Positions 24,845 through 37,612 of a stretch of DNA of 64,000 nucleotides are shown piece by piece. The stretch is from Nissolia schottii (taxonomy: Eukaryota > Streptophyta > Magnoliopsida > Fabales > Fabaceae): the NCBI GenBank assembly GCA_003254905.1, contig QANU01020979.1, positions 6,440 to 70,439 of the forward strand, in the 5' to 3' direction. The notes below the pieces were generated by a model. That model did not search any database. It saw only the letters and a program-made list of their open reading frames with translations, and had not been told where the DNA came from. Both the position numbers and the translations under genes were made by a program. Position 1 is the first letter of the stretch. Every line of letters starts with the position of its first letter.

Positions 24845-26689
24845 TTTGCTCGTCTGATGTGTTAATGTAATAGATCTCATGATGATATTAAAAAAGGTCA
24901 TAACATAGGTAACAATAGATTATGTGATATGTTGTGAGAAGAATAAAAATGAATATAAACCTTTTAAGAATACCTCCCTCCAAATTAATGTATTTGGACT
25001 CATGTTGATTCATAGATAAATTAATGTATCTAAACATAATGTTATTAAAATTAAGATATTGTGTAAGAATATAATAATAATATAAAAATATAAAACATAA
25101 CATTATAATATAATTTAATTCGTCAAATCATGTAATTCAAGTAATAGTAGTAAAATTAGGTGACTTCCTTCTCTTCTAAAATTTAAATCTATATGTTTGC
25201 ATCCTTGCTTGCTTGTAAGGGCACCTCAAACATGCATACATACCCATTGAGCGTCTCATATCACCATCCATTAAATATCTTACAATAATTTAATCACATC
25301 AGGACAGGAGGGTTAATATAATATAATATGCTAGTCACAATCTTAGACTTTATTGTCAGCTGATTATATATGGACAAAATTACTCAAATATTCGATATGG
25401 AAAATATGCGTTCACAAATTAAGCAGCTGAACAAACCTGGTAGTTTTCACGAGCTGGCAACAATCAATTAGAACTTTCCATATTTTTTTAATCTATCTAG
25501 GGAAAATAATAGTATCAACCTTTTTTAGAGATCCCAAAACCTGATCTTTTTCAATTCCAAGCCACCCTATTCTAAGGTCCCTTACATAGTAAACTGTAGC
25601 TACCCATCTATTTACATAAAAATACACATGTCATTGCATTATCAACCATTACATTATCCTATATAGTATACATTTTTTTCCTTTAAAATAATACATATAT
25701 GCATGGGAAATGGTTACTTGAAGTGTCTCATTCTGCACCAAGTGACACACTCCCAACGGTTCTCATTGCCTTTGCCTTTGCCTTTGCCTGTCCCTCTCTT
25801 CTCTTGAAATAAAAAAAGAACGGTGCAAATTGCAAAATCGTTTTTGGAAATACCAAAACCCTCTTTCAGTCTTCACACCTATTATTATTTTATTATTATT
25901 CATTCATTTCATTATTTCATTCCTCTTGCAAGTCTATCATGCCAAATGTTCATTGTCGTTTTACCATAAACTACCACCAAAGTTTTCAATCAACCAAACA
26001 AATCAAACACTAATAAATATCTCTATCAAGTTAATTCAAGTGATTCTAAACAATTTTATTTTTATTTTAATAATTCTTAAAACTTTTGAGTATAAGATGA
26101 TAAGATAAAATGAAAAAAGTGAGATTAGGTAAAATTAACTTAACATAGCTTTAACTAAAACTTCTTTTAACTTAAAAATTAGTTTGGATCAAAATTAATT
26201 TTATTTACTAAACATTTATCTAAATTTAAACTTTCTTCTTCTCAAATATTCGTTTCTTTAATGTCTATCAACGAGATTCATAAATTCTAGATATTGAATA
26301 CTATAAAAGAATATACCTCTTTATACCTATTAACTTTTTTATACACTCATTTTATTATATTATTATATTTATCCCTATATCATAAAAAGAGTTTAATTTT
26401 CAAAATGATATAAAAATAGTATATAGTTACGTAACAATATAAAAACAAGGGTAATTATTCTTACACATTTAGCCATTACAAATTCATTGCACAGTTAAGC
26501 TATTTTTACAAATTCAAATTTGCTGACTCAGCACACTCTTAATTGCCTTATCATAACCACTCACGCGCCTCAAATATAATAATCTCCGAGATAATCGCAA
26601 ATCAAATAATTGTTCCGCACATTCTTTCTGAGTTTGGCTCTAGCGATTTTTTTTTTCATTTTTGTTTTTTCATTTTCACCAATTACAGT
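24845..26689. other. AT-rich intergenic DNA
   Basis: No gene supported. A short hexamer run (tttgcc repeated four times near 25767-25790) and simple A/T runs are the only notable features. Longer open frames are AT-rich and without family resemblance. Confidence 0.45.
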
Positions 26690-27390
26690 GGTTATATCTA
26701 CGCATATAACAAACACAGTCACTTACTCAGACACAACATTACCAAAGTTAAAAACCTAACATTTTTGTTGTTTAAGACACAACCAATTTAAATAAATAGA
26801 CACAATCTTTTATTATACTCAAACATAACCTTTTTGTGAAACCTTATTAAACAACATGACCTAATCGTTCTCTCTCTCTAGAAACCTTACAAAGATGGAC
26901 ATAACTACATTATATACACAGACCTATCTTTTATGTTATACAAACACAACCATTATATACATCTCAAAAGCATGATCGAAGCAAAGAGAGAAAAAGAAAG
27001 TAAAAAATAAAAAGGTTGTGATCGTAAGAAAAACCAACTAACAAACACAAAAATTACCATGATAGATAACAAGACATAACCTTTTATTATACTCATATAT
27101 AATCCTTTGATAAAAACAGACACAACCTTACCAGTGTAAAAGACCTAAACTTTTTGTTGTTTGAAACACGACCAGTTTAAGTAAATAAACACAATCTTTT
27201 TGCAAACTCAGACCTAACCTTATTAAACAACATGACCTAACCATTCTTTATATATATATATATAAATCATACAAAGATGAGCACAACCACACTATATACG
27301 CAGACCTATATTTTATGTTACACGGACACAACCATTACATGCATCTCAAAAGCATGAGCGAAGCAAAGAGAAGAAAAAAGTAGAACATAT
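26690..27390. repeat. Degenerate duplication, two copies about 400 bp apart
   Basis: Copy one (about 26700-26990) and copy two (about 27115-27390) share a series of landmarks in the same order. These are acacaac, a gacctaaac-like phrase with tttttgttgttt, aaataaacacaatctttt, aaacaacatgacctaa, tacaaagatg, cagacctat, ttttatgtta and catctcaaaagcatga. The divergence is moderate. The duplication lies 0.6-1.3 kb upstream of the AGPase gene. Confidence 0.75.
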
Positions 27391-27976
27391 AAAAGTTGAT
27401 CACAAGCAAAAATAGTAAAACGAAAGACCAAAAAATGGACACAACGAAAGACGTACAGAGCGTGGAGCATGCGAGTGAGAGTGGGAGACATTTTCCCCCT
27501 TTTTTTAGGCTACACAATATTAAACCTTATTTATAATGAATGTGCAACTACTATGTATGCAAAAATTGAAACTCTAAAAACAATTTATATTTGTGTTATG
27601 AATTTAATTTCTACGTACTAATCAATGTAAAAAAAGTGTTACAAAAGAATGAGATAAAAAGTCAAACCTTTATTATATGACAATATTTAATTAGTTATAA
27701 TTCCAAAAAAAAAATTCGCACAAAAATAAAATCCTAAATAATGTATAGTAACTTAGTAAAGCTAGCATATAAAATTAATATAAAAAAATAATATTTTTTT
27801 AAGGAAAATATTTAAAACATAATAATTATCTCTTACTATGCACTATCTCCATCACGAAATGACACAATAAGAGAGAGAGCCACAAACTCACATTCACAGC
27901 CACACACTCTCACTCACCTTCTCTCTCTCCCTCTCTCTTTCTTCGAAGTGAGTGAGAGTTCCCAGTGATTACAACA
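27391..27976. promoter_or_regulatory. Probable promoter and leader of the AGPase small subunit gene
   Basis: The 580 bp before the ATG is AT-rich until about 27860. It then turns into a CT-rich run (ctcaccttctctctctccct around 27913), typical of plant 5' leaders. I could not fix a TATA box or start site. Confidence 0.4.
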
Positions 27977-30900
27977 ATGGCTTCTATGGCTGCAATGGGC
28001 GTTCTCAAAGTCCCATCTTCTTCTTCTTCGTCTTCAACATCATTTCTCTCCAACGCCGGCGGCAGGAAATCCATCCCACGCGCCCTCTCATTCGGGGCGT
28101 CACAGCTTTCCGGCGACAAGGTCGCCGCCACCGTCACCGCGGCTCCACGGAGAGGGAGCTGCAACCGCAACCATCTGACTGTTTCTCCGAAAGCAGTTTC
28201 CGATTCTCAGAACTCCCAAACATGCCTTGATCCCGATGCTAGCAGAGTGAGTCCATTGACTTTCCCATTTGAAAATTTATCGTAAAAATGTAAACTGTTT
28301 TATGAAATGTTTGTTATCTCAATGAATTAGAATGTGGGGTGTGCGCAAAATTTGAGCTTTGTGTGGATTCATTCGCTTGATACTGTCATGATCATGCTTA
28401 GATAGGATGAAAGGTAGAGAATTTGGTTTTGGTTTCTCCATTGGATCAAATTAGAAATTGAGGAAATTTTCAGCTGGTGTTTTTCTGGTTAGGGATTTGT
28501 TTGGTGCTGTCCTTGAATTCTGACATGGTTTGGGTTTGGTGATTTGGTGTGGTGCTGATTGAAAACTAAAATGCTTTGAGTTTGATTGATTGCGATGTTG
28601 TTCAGAGTGTGCTTGGCATTATACTTGGAGGCGGGGCCGGGACTCGGCTGTATCCGCTAACCAAGAAGCGTGCGAAGCCAGCCGTTCCTCTTGGAGCAAA
28701 CTATAGGCTGATTGATATCCCTGTGAGCAATTGCCTGAATAGCAACGTGTCCAAGATCTATGTACTTACGCAGTTCAATTCTGCGTCGCTCAACCGGCAC
28801 CTTTCCCGCGCGTATGCAAGCAACATGGGCGGCTACAAAAACGAGGGTTTCGTTGAGGTTCTTGCAGCCCAGCAGAGCCCTGAGAATCCTAACTGGTTCC
28901 AGGTAATAACACTGCTTTGACTCTATTTTGTAGTGTTGCCCTTTGCCTACTTTATAGTTGAGGAATCACTTGTGTCACGTTAATGTCTTGAATTATATTA
29001 TGCTTCCGAAAATGAGTACTGTACAATTATCTGGCATCTCAAATTTGTGACTTCATTGCAGGGTACTGCAGATGCTGTGAGGCAATATCTATGGCTTTTC
29101 GAGGAGCACAATGTTTTGGAATTCCTAGTTCTGGCTGGTGACCATTTGTATCGGATGGATTATGAGAAGTTTATCCAAGCACATAGGGAAAGCGATGCTG
29201 ATATCACTGTGGCTGCATTGCCAATGGATGAAAAGCGTGCCACTGCATTTGGTCTAATGAAGATTGATGAAGAAGGACGTATAATTGAATTTGCAGAAAA
29301 GCCAAAAGGAGAACAGTTAAAAGCTATGAAAGTAAGCCCATAAACCTGCATTATGTATTATTTCTCCTTGAATTATTATCTGTTTAATTGGTTAAAAATG
29401 CAAATATCATTTTTTTTCTCCACTAGGTTGATACTACTATTTTGGGTCTTGATGATGAGAGAGCAAAGGAAATGCCTTTCATTGCTAGCATGGGTATATA
29501 TGTGGTCAGCAAAGATGTGATGTTAGACCTGCTTCGTGACAAGTTTCCTGGTGCAAATGACTTTGGGAGTGAAGTGATTCCTGGCGCAACTTCCATTGGA
29601 ATGAGAGTATGTTCCTTCCAAATGATTAATGCTAAGATATGTTTCCTGTTTATGTATGGTATAGTGTAAAAATCATATCTTGATAATATCATAACGTAGG
29701 GAGTATTTACGTGTTATTTATTTGTCAAACCAAAACCCTTTGACAACTGAACTATATGGATTCTGGAGGACCTGGATAAATGGGTACATATGTACAATCA
29801 TTTGATTGCGTGTCTATGGTCTCATTCATTGATTAAATGTTTTTCATGTAGCGCACACAAAAAAAAAAAAAAAAAGGTTTTTCATGGAGATGGCATAAAT
29901 TTTCTGTGCTGAATAAATGTCATTGCTAATGTTTTGTTGGTAGTTTCAACATCTGATGATTTGATATGTATAATTTCCAGAGTTTGATGTTATGTTTGTT
30001 AATATTGGCAGGTTCAAGCTTACTTGTATGATGGCTATTGGGAAGACATTGGTACAATTGAGGCTTTCTATAATGCCAATTTGGGAATCACCAAAAAGCC
30101 AGTGCCAGACTTCAGGTGACCAAATACTGCCACTTCATTTTTGATATAATCATCCTACTTCCATTGTATTTCAATGATATAATCATCCCACTTAATTTTT
30201 TGATATGTTCCTTCTTTTTTTTTTGGGATATTGATTGCAGTTTCTATGATCGTTCATCTCCAATCTACACTCAACCACGGTATTTGCCTCCATCTAAGAT
30301 GCTTGATGCTGATGTCACAGATAGTGTTATTGGTGAAGGGTGCGTGATTAAGGTAAGCTGATTAGAACTTTCACCACCACCTTCTGATCTTTTTTCTATG
30401 AATGCGAGGCCCACATATACATTTCTTGACAAAGACCTCAAATTCAAATATGATGAGATTAATTTATTTATAGGAAACTAACCTTGTATTCTATATTTTG
30501 TTTCATAGAACTGCAAAATCCATCATTCTGTGGTTGGGCTACGATCTTGCATTTCAGAAGGTGCAATTATTGAAGACACGTTGTTAATGGGGGCAGATTA
30601 TTATGAGGTAATATGGCTAAACAACTAGCACATATTTTATTTCAAAGTTTTAATGGCCAGGGTTTGACTTATGAAAGTGGTGGTAATTTACATGTGAATA
30701 AGGTTACATGATTGAATTAAGTTGGCTAGTAGTTCTAACTACAATATTTGTTTTGTGATTGTTGTGGTCCAGACGGAGGCTGACAAGAGGTTTCTTGCTG
30801 CTAAAGGCAGTGTTCCAATCGGTATTGGCAAGAATTCTCATATCAAAAGGGCAATCATTGACAAGAATGCTCGAATTGGGGAAAATGTGAAGGTAATAAT

Positions 30901-31327
30901 CAACTTCATGCACCTTTTATATTCTTTTTGGATTCTAAGCCATTTCATCATACTAATCTCAACAAGTTGGTTTTGTCTCAACTGCTTCCCTTTGCAAAAT
31001 AATCGCTTATTTTTCAAAAGCCTTCTCAAGAATCTTTTCATTATAAGCTGCTCTGAACTCTAAACAAGTTAATCCAAACACGCACATATCAAAAAGCCTT
31101 TGTAAAAGATTCTACTCCATATATTTTCCTTTCAAACCTTGGCTGCCATGCTTTGTTGGCCATTTACTCCATCATTTTTGTAGAATTTAACACTTGTTTT
31201 CAATGCTCAGATCATAAACAGTGACAATGTGCAAGAAGCGGCAAGAGAAACAGATGGGTATTTCATAAAAAGTGGGATTGTCACAGTGATCAAGGATGCA
31301 CTAATTCCTAGTGGAACTGTCATCTAA
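27977..31327 (+). CDS. APS1: Plastid ADP-glucose pyrophosphorylase, small subunit
   Basis: Nine exons: 27977-28246, 28606-28902, 29062-29331, 29427-29606, 30012-30115, 30241-30352, 30509-30607, 30773-30892, 31211-31327. All are GT-AG and in phase, giving 522 residues, the normal family size. The enzyme makes ADP-glucose and PPi from glucose-1-phosphate and ATP, the committed step of starch synthesis in plastids. The first roughly 70 residues are Ser/Arg-rich like a transit peptide. Cys83 in QTCLDPDAS is the Cys that forms the thioredoxin-controlled disulfide between small subunits. The nucleotide site [20 protein letters not shown], the catalytic loop [11 protein letters not shown], the glucose-1-phosphate Lys in FAEKPKG and the C-terminal activator Lys in [10 protein letters not shown] are all present. 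The heterotetramer also needs large subunits, not encoded here. All key residues are intact, so it should be catalytic. Confidence 0.97.
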
Positions 31328-31557
31328 AAATGTTGAACAATGCTCATACTTTTGAAACCTCATTTTCTTCATCACAGCTAGAGAGGGCTTAGCAAGAGAG
31401 TTTTCTTCTTCCACGTGCAAAAAGATTAGAGCTTTTTTCTTGCTGCATGTTTTTATACGTTTGGCCCTATAGAGTGGCTTGTAAGTAAATAGCGGAAGAG
31501 AAAAAAGGACCCTCTTTTTTTAGTAGTCACGCTGTAAAGTTCATTATTCAACCCAAT

Positions 31558-31563
31558 AATAAA
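31558..31563 (+). terminator. Candidate poly(A) signal of the AGPase gene
   Basis: An AATAAA hexamer lies 231 bp after the stop codon, a normal 3' UTR distance. Plant signals are loose, so this is only the best match by eye. Confidence 0.4.
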
Positions 31564-32512
31564 ACTAACTTTATTTTGCAATGTCATACATTTTCTTGGT
31601 ACATGCATGTTCTTTCGCAAATTGTGAGGGGCCAAATATAATGATGAACAAAGTACGGGAACTGCTAAGGGCATTAGATTCTGATGATAACATAAATTTG
31701 GAATGTTATCAAAAATCTAAAGATGGATAGTCCCATGGTGGCAAAGGTTGTTTGACTGCAATACTTGAAAGGGGTTCTTCACGGTTTATTATTATATTAC
31801 CATAATTAAACTGAAACTAATGGGTTCTTGGTAGGAGGGTGCTATCATCAATGCTGACTAATTAGGGAAGTGAAAACTACACACGTGCCATAATTACTTA
31901 CTTTTAATATGTCAAAATTGATTAAGACGGTTTGCAACTGAAAACCACACACGTGCTAGAAAGTAGTAAAAGTAGAATTGAGATATTTTTTTTCAAAATA
32001 ACACACACTCTCTGTATACAATTTTATTTGCTTTTGTGGTCAATAGAACCATGAATAAATAGTGTTTCAATGTGGCCCAATTCAGCGATAAGATTCACCA
32101 ATCAACAACACTTTTTGGCAAAGACCAAAAATAAGGCAAAATTATTGGCATTCTATTTAGAAAGACCCAATTCAAATTTTTGGCATTTCATCAATTTTAT
32201 TAGATGTGAGACTAAAAATAGTAGATGGAGCTTGAGATAATAAGACATAAAATGCCTGATCACTCTTCATTAACTACTTTTGATGGTAATTTATTGAATT
32301 ATCTTCAATAAATTAATTCTTATTCAAGTCAAAACTATGAAATGCACGATATTGTTAAAACCTTAGTTGGTGATTTAAAAATTACAACTAAAACAAATTT
32401 ATAAATGCATTGGGATGTTTGAAGTGAATCACGGTTAATGAACAAAATTTTGCCGTATTAGCGAAATATTCTCGTAATTGATAAAGTATAGGAATACCAC
32501 CCATAACTTTTT

Positions 32513-32515
<3 letters not shown>

Positions 32516-32545
<30 letters not shown>
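32516..32545. repeat. (AT)n microsatellite, 30 bp
   Basis: Uninterrupted AT dinucleotide run. Confidence 0.95.
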
Positions 32546-32547
<2 letters not shown>

Positions 32548-32935
32548 TAATTATTGTGTGCGTTTGTTTGCAATTCTTATTAAAGTATTTCTTTTAACGT
32601 TATCTTTTATTTATTTACTGCTTCTAATTCTACCAGAATCAAGTAAGTACTTTTTGCTTCTAAAAAAATAAAAAATTTGATTATTTAAATAGGAATCTTC
32701 GTGTATAATTTTTCAAAATAACTTGGTATTTAAACAATTTGAAAATAATTGATATGATAAATTATATGATTATTGTATATATGATTTAAAGATATAATTT
32801 ACTTAAAATTATATAGAGAATTATACTATAATATAATATCATTTTAAAAATTATTGTCATATCTTATTGTAAAGAGAAAAATATTAAAGCATAACTGTTA
32901 TGAACTAATATTGGTAATCCTAGTTAAAGTAATTA

Positions 32936-32938
<3 letters not shown>

Positions 32939-32972
<34 letters not shown>
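32939..32972. repeat. (TA)n microsatellite, about 34 bp
   Basis: Uninterrupted TA dinucleotide run. Confidence 0.95.
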
Positions 32973-32976
<4 letters not shown>

Positions 32977-35900
32977 TGTTATATTAAGGATCTTTTTAGA
33001 TTGACTTAAAAAAATTATTTATTTTAATTATATTTTTAGTGGATTATTTTACTTACATTTTTATTTATATCTATTTTTAAGAGTTTTATTTTACATTTAT
33101 AAAATATTTTTATTAAAAATCACATCTTTATCCACTTTTTTTTAAAAGTGAAATATGTTAAACTTAAAAAATGATATTTTATCTTGTTTAAAAAAAATAA
33201 AATTATATTTTAACACTTATTATTTTTTTAAAAAGTGTTTTTTTATTAAAAAAATAATAATAATAATTCAAACTATCCTTAAGTGTAGATGGACAAAAGT
33301 AAAAATGTCAATAACCCCGCCCTATTCAATTACGTATTATTATATAGTCAATATTTATTTCTTACGTCTTAAAAGTTACACACATTTCCTATTATCTATT
33401 GACAATATATGTAAAAATCTTTTTGCTAATAATATATTTGGTTTATTACACACATTCTCTTATTGCTTCTACGCTATTCAAACTTAGAGTAGAAAGACCT
33501 ATGATATACTACTTTGCTAAGGATCTATTACTTTACTTGGTCATCATACTTATTTATGGACCATTCCCTTGAATAAATAAGCATTCTCTTATTATTCATA
33601 TGCTCCTCAAACATAGAGTAAGAAGAACTTGTGATCCATCTCAAAATGCTACATTTTGCTCGATTATCTAATTCACATTTAGCCATTTCATGACAAACAA
33701 TCAACACAACAACTAAACAAAGTTAAACTGATTAATTAATGTCATAACATCTAATTAAAACTGACTAATTAAATTTATAACAAATAATTAATGTTCTCCT
33801 AATCTCTTTTTATTATTTTCTATTTTTATACGACTCACTGACTAAGGACTAAGGAAGAGAGAGACGGACTGATCATTCTTAACTTGAATAACACCTTTTG
33901 CCTTTTACTCAGAGTAAGCCACTAACAAGTATCAATAATAAGTCTAATTTTTTCAATATTTAAAATTATTGTTAAATACTTTTTATTAATACTTATATTA
34001 GATTTGTTTTCATAATTTATAATCAGTCACGTTATAGAAAAGCACTATAACATAACACCTATCTGGTACATACACAGGACAGAGTAATCGAAACCTTTTT
34101 CCTTTGACCCAATTTTTCGATGACTTCGCTTTCCTCAATATATGTGTGGCTGTGTATGTACTCTGCTTCAACATGAAATCCGTATGTGTCTGTTCTGATT
34201 TGAATGTTCATAGAGATTGTACTTCTTGTCAAAAATGAAAAATGAGAAATGAAAAAAGAAAAAAAGAGAAGAAAAAAGAAATTGTACTTGGTGTACTTAT
34301 TCAATATGTGAGATTGAATGAATAAAAATATAATATAAACAAATTAATTTAGGTAGCCATCAACCTGTCATATTTTCTCTAGGGCATGCCGATGAGGATT
34401 GTGATGATCCTTTCATGATCCTAAAATGGAAGAGGATCATGTTTAAATCCTCACACTTTGTTAATGTAACATTAATGATCATATAAATAAAAAATAGAGA
34501 TGTGAATCTGACTCTTTTATGTTTATTTTAAATATGAGATAATTTTGATCATGAAATTATTATTATTCAAATAAAATAATACATTTAATATACCTTTGAC
34601 CACAAATATATAATTGGTTGGAGTGACAAGTTTTAATCTACTTTTTCGACTTTGAGTTTTAAAAACAGAACAATATATGGTGATTAAAGTTATTTTTAAG
34701 TAAATCATTTAGTTTTTCAAATCAAACACAGTTTAGTGGTCAAAAATTCGCCAAGTACTTTTAAATAAAGATATAATAAAATATGTAACTTTGATTGATT
34801 TTAAAAGTACGTGTAATATAAAAAATATAGGTATATTTCTCTCCATCTTTCGTCTCTCCTTTCCCGTTTTTAAAAATACGTGTAATATAAAAAATATAGA
34901 TATCTATCTTATTTTATGCGTCCTACTTTTAAGTATAAAATTGACATTTTGTTTTTAAATTCCAAAAAGAAAAGCCACTAAAATTGATCTAATGAAAAAC
35001 AACCTAATTAATTAGTTTGAGATCATAAATTAAAATTTAAGTTTTTTTTTTAAAGTCCAAAAAGTGAAAATATCATCTTATTTAATGTTTATGTCGTTTC
35101 AAATTAAGTCCCTGCTAGGTGTACGTAAAAAAAAAACAGCCACTATGTATACACAATACAAAATAACAAATATTATTAAACGTATAATTATATAAACAAA
35201 AGTTAATAAATAGATAAATAAACATTTTAAAATATATTAATAAAAAATATTAAATATATGTGTAACCATATACACATAAAATAGATAAATAAATTTTATC
35301 AAATACATAAAGTTACAATATTAAATATACGTGTGTTCATGCTCATATAAATGTTTAGTAATAATATTATATTTTTATTTTATCACGATTATTTTTTTTG
35401 TGTTGTACAATATACATGGTGGCTATTTTGTGATTGTGGCCTACAGATAATATTTTTCTATCATATAAAAAAAAAGCCCAAGAATATTAATTAAAGGGAT
35501 TCTTGAAATTCCTAAACTATACATAATCCTTAACAAAACTTTATGATGCGTTTTAAATGAAAATGGTTCTATTCAGCAATATTGCAAAACAGTAAATTGA
35601 CAAATGCGTTGAAGAAAAAATAAAAGGAGTTGTCGTTCGTTATATTATACATATAGAAAGTAGTTATAGTACACTAAAATATTCAAGTCCTAGCTATATT
35701 ACTATCACTATATGACAAAAACAGATTAGCAGGTAAGTATATGTCAAAATGACTCAGTAGTCAGTACACATGACACAGGCTGAATTTCGTTTGAAATTTT
35801 TATATTTATAAAATAATAAAATATTTAATTTTAAACTTTAATTTAATCTATCAAGAACTAATAACTGTTACAACATCTTTCTTGGTGAAGAATTAAGGGG

Positions 35901-36609
35901 TTATATTTTTTTATTCTTCTATAAAAAATAAAATATATATATATATATAAAAATACACAATCAATAATCTTTATATCAAAAGTTAAGATGAAATGAGAGA
36001 GTCCTATTTAAATAATTAGTTTCTTTGAGTTAAATTGATTTTACAAAGTTGAAAACATCGAAAAAAAAATAAACTTCAATTTAATTTCTTATAGTTCAAT
36101 TTTTATTAATTTTTCTATAAGAGATTATAATGCCACTAGTCTAATTGATTATGTTACGGTAATTCATTATTAATGATACATGATTATTTTTGTTACAATT
36201 TATAATTGAATAATTATCTACACGTTTTTTAACAAAAGATTGGTATGAGATTTGAAAGTAACAAATTAATAATTATCTTAAAGTAAATCAGTTAGTAATT
36301 ATTTTTTCAAAAAAGTAACAAATTAATTTAAAAACTAAATGTAAAAAAGTCAAATTAGGTAGTTTATTTTAATAAAATAATAATGAGAAAAAAAAATTGA
36401 CTACCCTTGTTTGTATGTTTTTGGTGTGTGGTATGGTAAGAAGAAGCTAAGTGGGATCTTATTGCTCTTTACATATGTCATTATGTCTAATACTAATATG
36501 AGAAATCATTTATATTACGTGGTGAAATTAAACATTAATATTATTGTTTTTAATTAATTAGTCAATAATTATAATAAAATAGTAACAATAATAATTAGAG
36601 TTAATATGC

Positions 36610-36826
36610 TAATTGGTTTGTAGAAAATGTCTGATGCTCAACTTAGTCCCTGAAAAAATTAAAGTGTTAACTTAGTCTCAAAAATATTTTTTTGAAATTA
36701 ACTTAGTTCCTACCCACAATAATTCTTAAAAAAATTAGACGAAAACATTAAGTCAACGCTTTAATTTTTTTAGGCTCAAATTGATCGGAGACATTGTTTT
36801 GGGAACAACTTGGAAATTGACCTAAT
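36610..36826. mobile_element. Small MITE-like inverted repeat
   Basis: Left-side phrases aaaatgtctgatgctcaac and aaaaaattaaagtgttaac recur in reverse complement on the right, as gagacattgttttg and gtcaacgctttaattttt. The arms are about 90 bp with a short middle and no coding capacity. The ends are accurate to about 15 bp, and no target duplication was confirmed. Confidence 0.5.
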
Positions 36827-37118
36827 AATAATACTCTTTCCATTCACTTTTATATTATTTTTATATGACACTTTTTATTTAAAATTTTGTCAAAAATTAA
36901 TTATTATTTAATTAGATTAAAAAAATTAATTAATGTCTTTTTAATTATACTATTATTTATTATGAGCTTTCTATTTTTTATAACACTTATCAAAGATAAT
37001 TTAATTTAAACACTTAATGTTTTCTTTAAATACATGCAAATTAATTGATTTCTTAATATACGTATGCTTTAAAAAATGCATTTAATATTGTACAGAGTAA
37101 TAAATTTAAAATAAGGTA

Positions 37119-37612
37119 ATGCTCATTTTCGTCATTGAATGTGTTCGTTAGAGTCATTTTGGTTTTTAAAATTTTAATTTTAATTTTTTAATCATTAAAA
37201 TTGTAAGTTGTAGGTCAAATTAGTTTATCATTACTATATTGTTACATTTTCATTAATTTATCACATTAAAATAAATAGTATCAACAATTGAAAGTGTAAA
37301 TAAGTTGTAGTTGTACTTGAAATTGTAAATGAGATTAACGAAACAGTTATGGTAGTAAATAAAACTATAATAACCATTAAGATTTGTAATTTCAAGTATT
37401 ATCATAATCGTATTTTTAGTTTTTAAGTGTTATTACACAATATCTGTTGTTATTAATTTTTATTTGATATAAAATAATAAAAATATAAAAAATATACTAA
37501 TAATAATAATAATAAATTGATGAATTAATTTAATATATAATTTACAATTTTAAATATTAAAATGTGATATTTTAAATTTTAAAACTAAATTGATATATCA
37601 TTTCTCCGAAAA
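37119..37612. mobile_element. Probable MITE with decayed inverted repeats
   Basis: The left segment attaaaattgtaagttgtag with ttggtttttaaaatttt further out is mirrored by ataatttacaattttaaat and aaattttaaaactaaattg on the right. A second sequence beginning the same way (tgctcgttttcatcattaaa at about 38320) may be a half copy. The region is AT-rich, which lowers confidence. Confidence 0.4.

Larger units (their letters stand above)
31564..36609. other. Gene-free AT-rich region
   Basis: Five kilobases with no supported exon or RNA gene. It holds the simple repeats listed separately. A degenerate duplication at 33445-33640 shares the phrase cattctcttatt and an agagta run, about 140 bp apart. A short repeat of acgtgtaatataaaaaatat occurs near 34809 and 34878. 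Confidence 0.5.
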
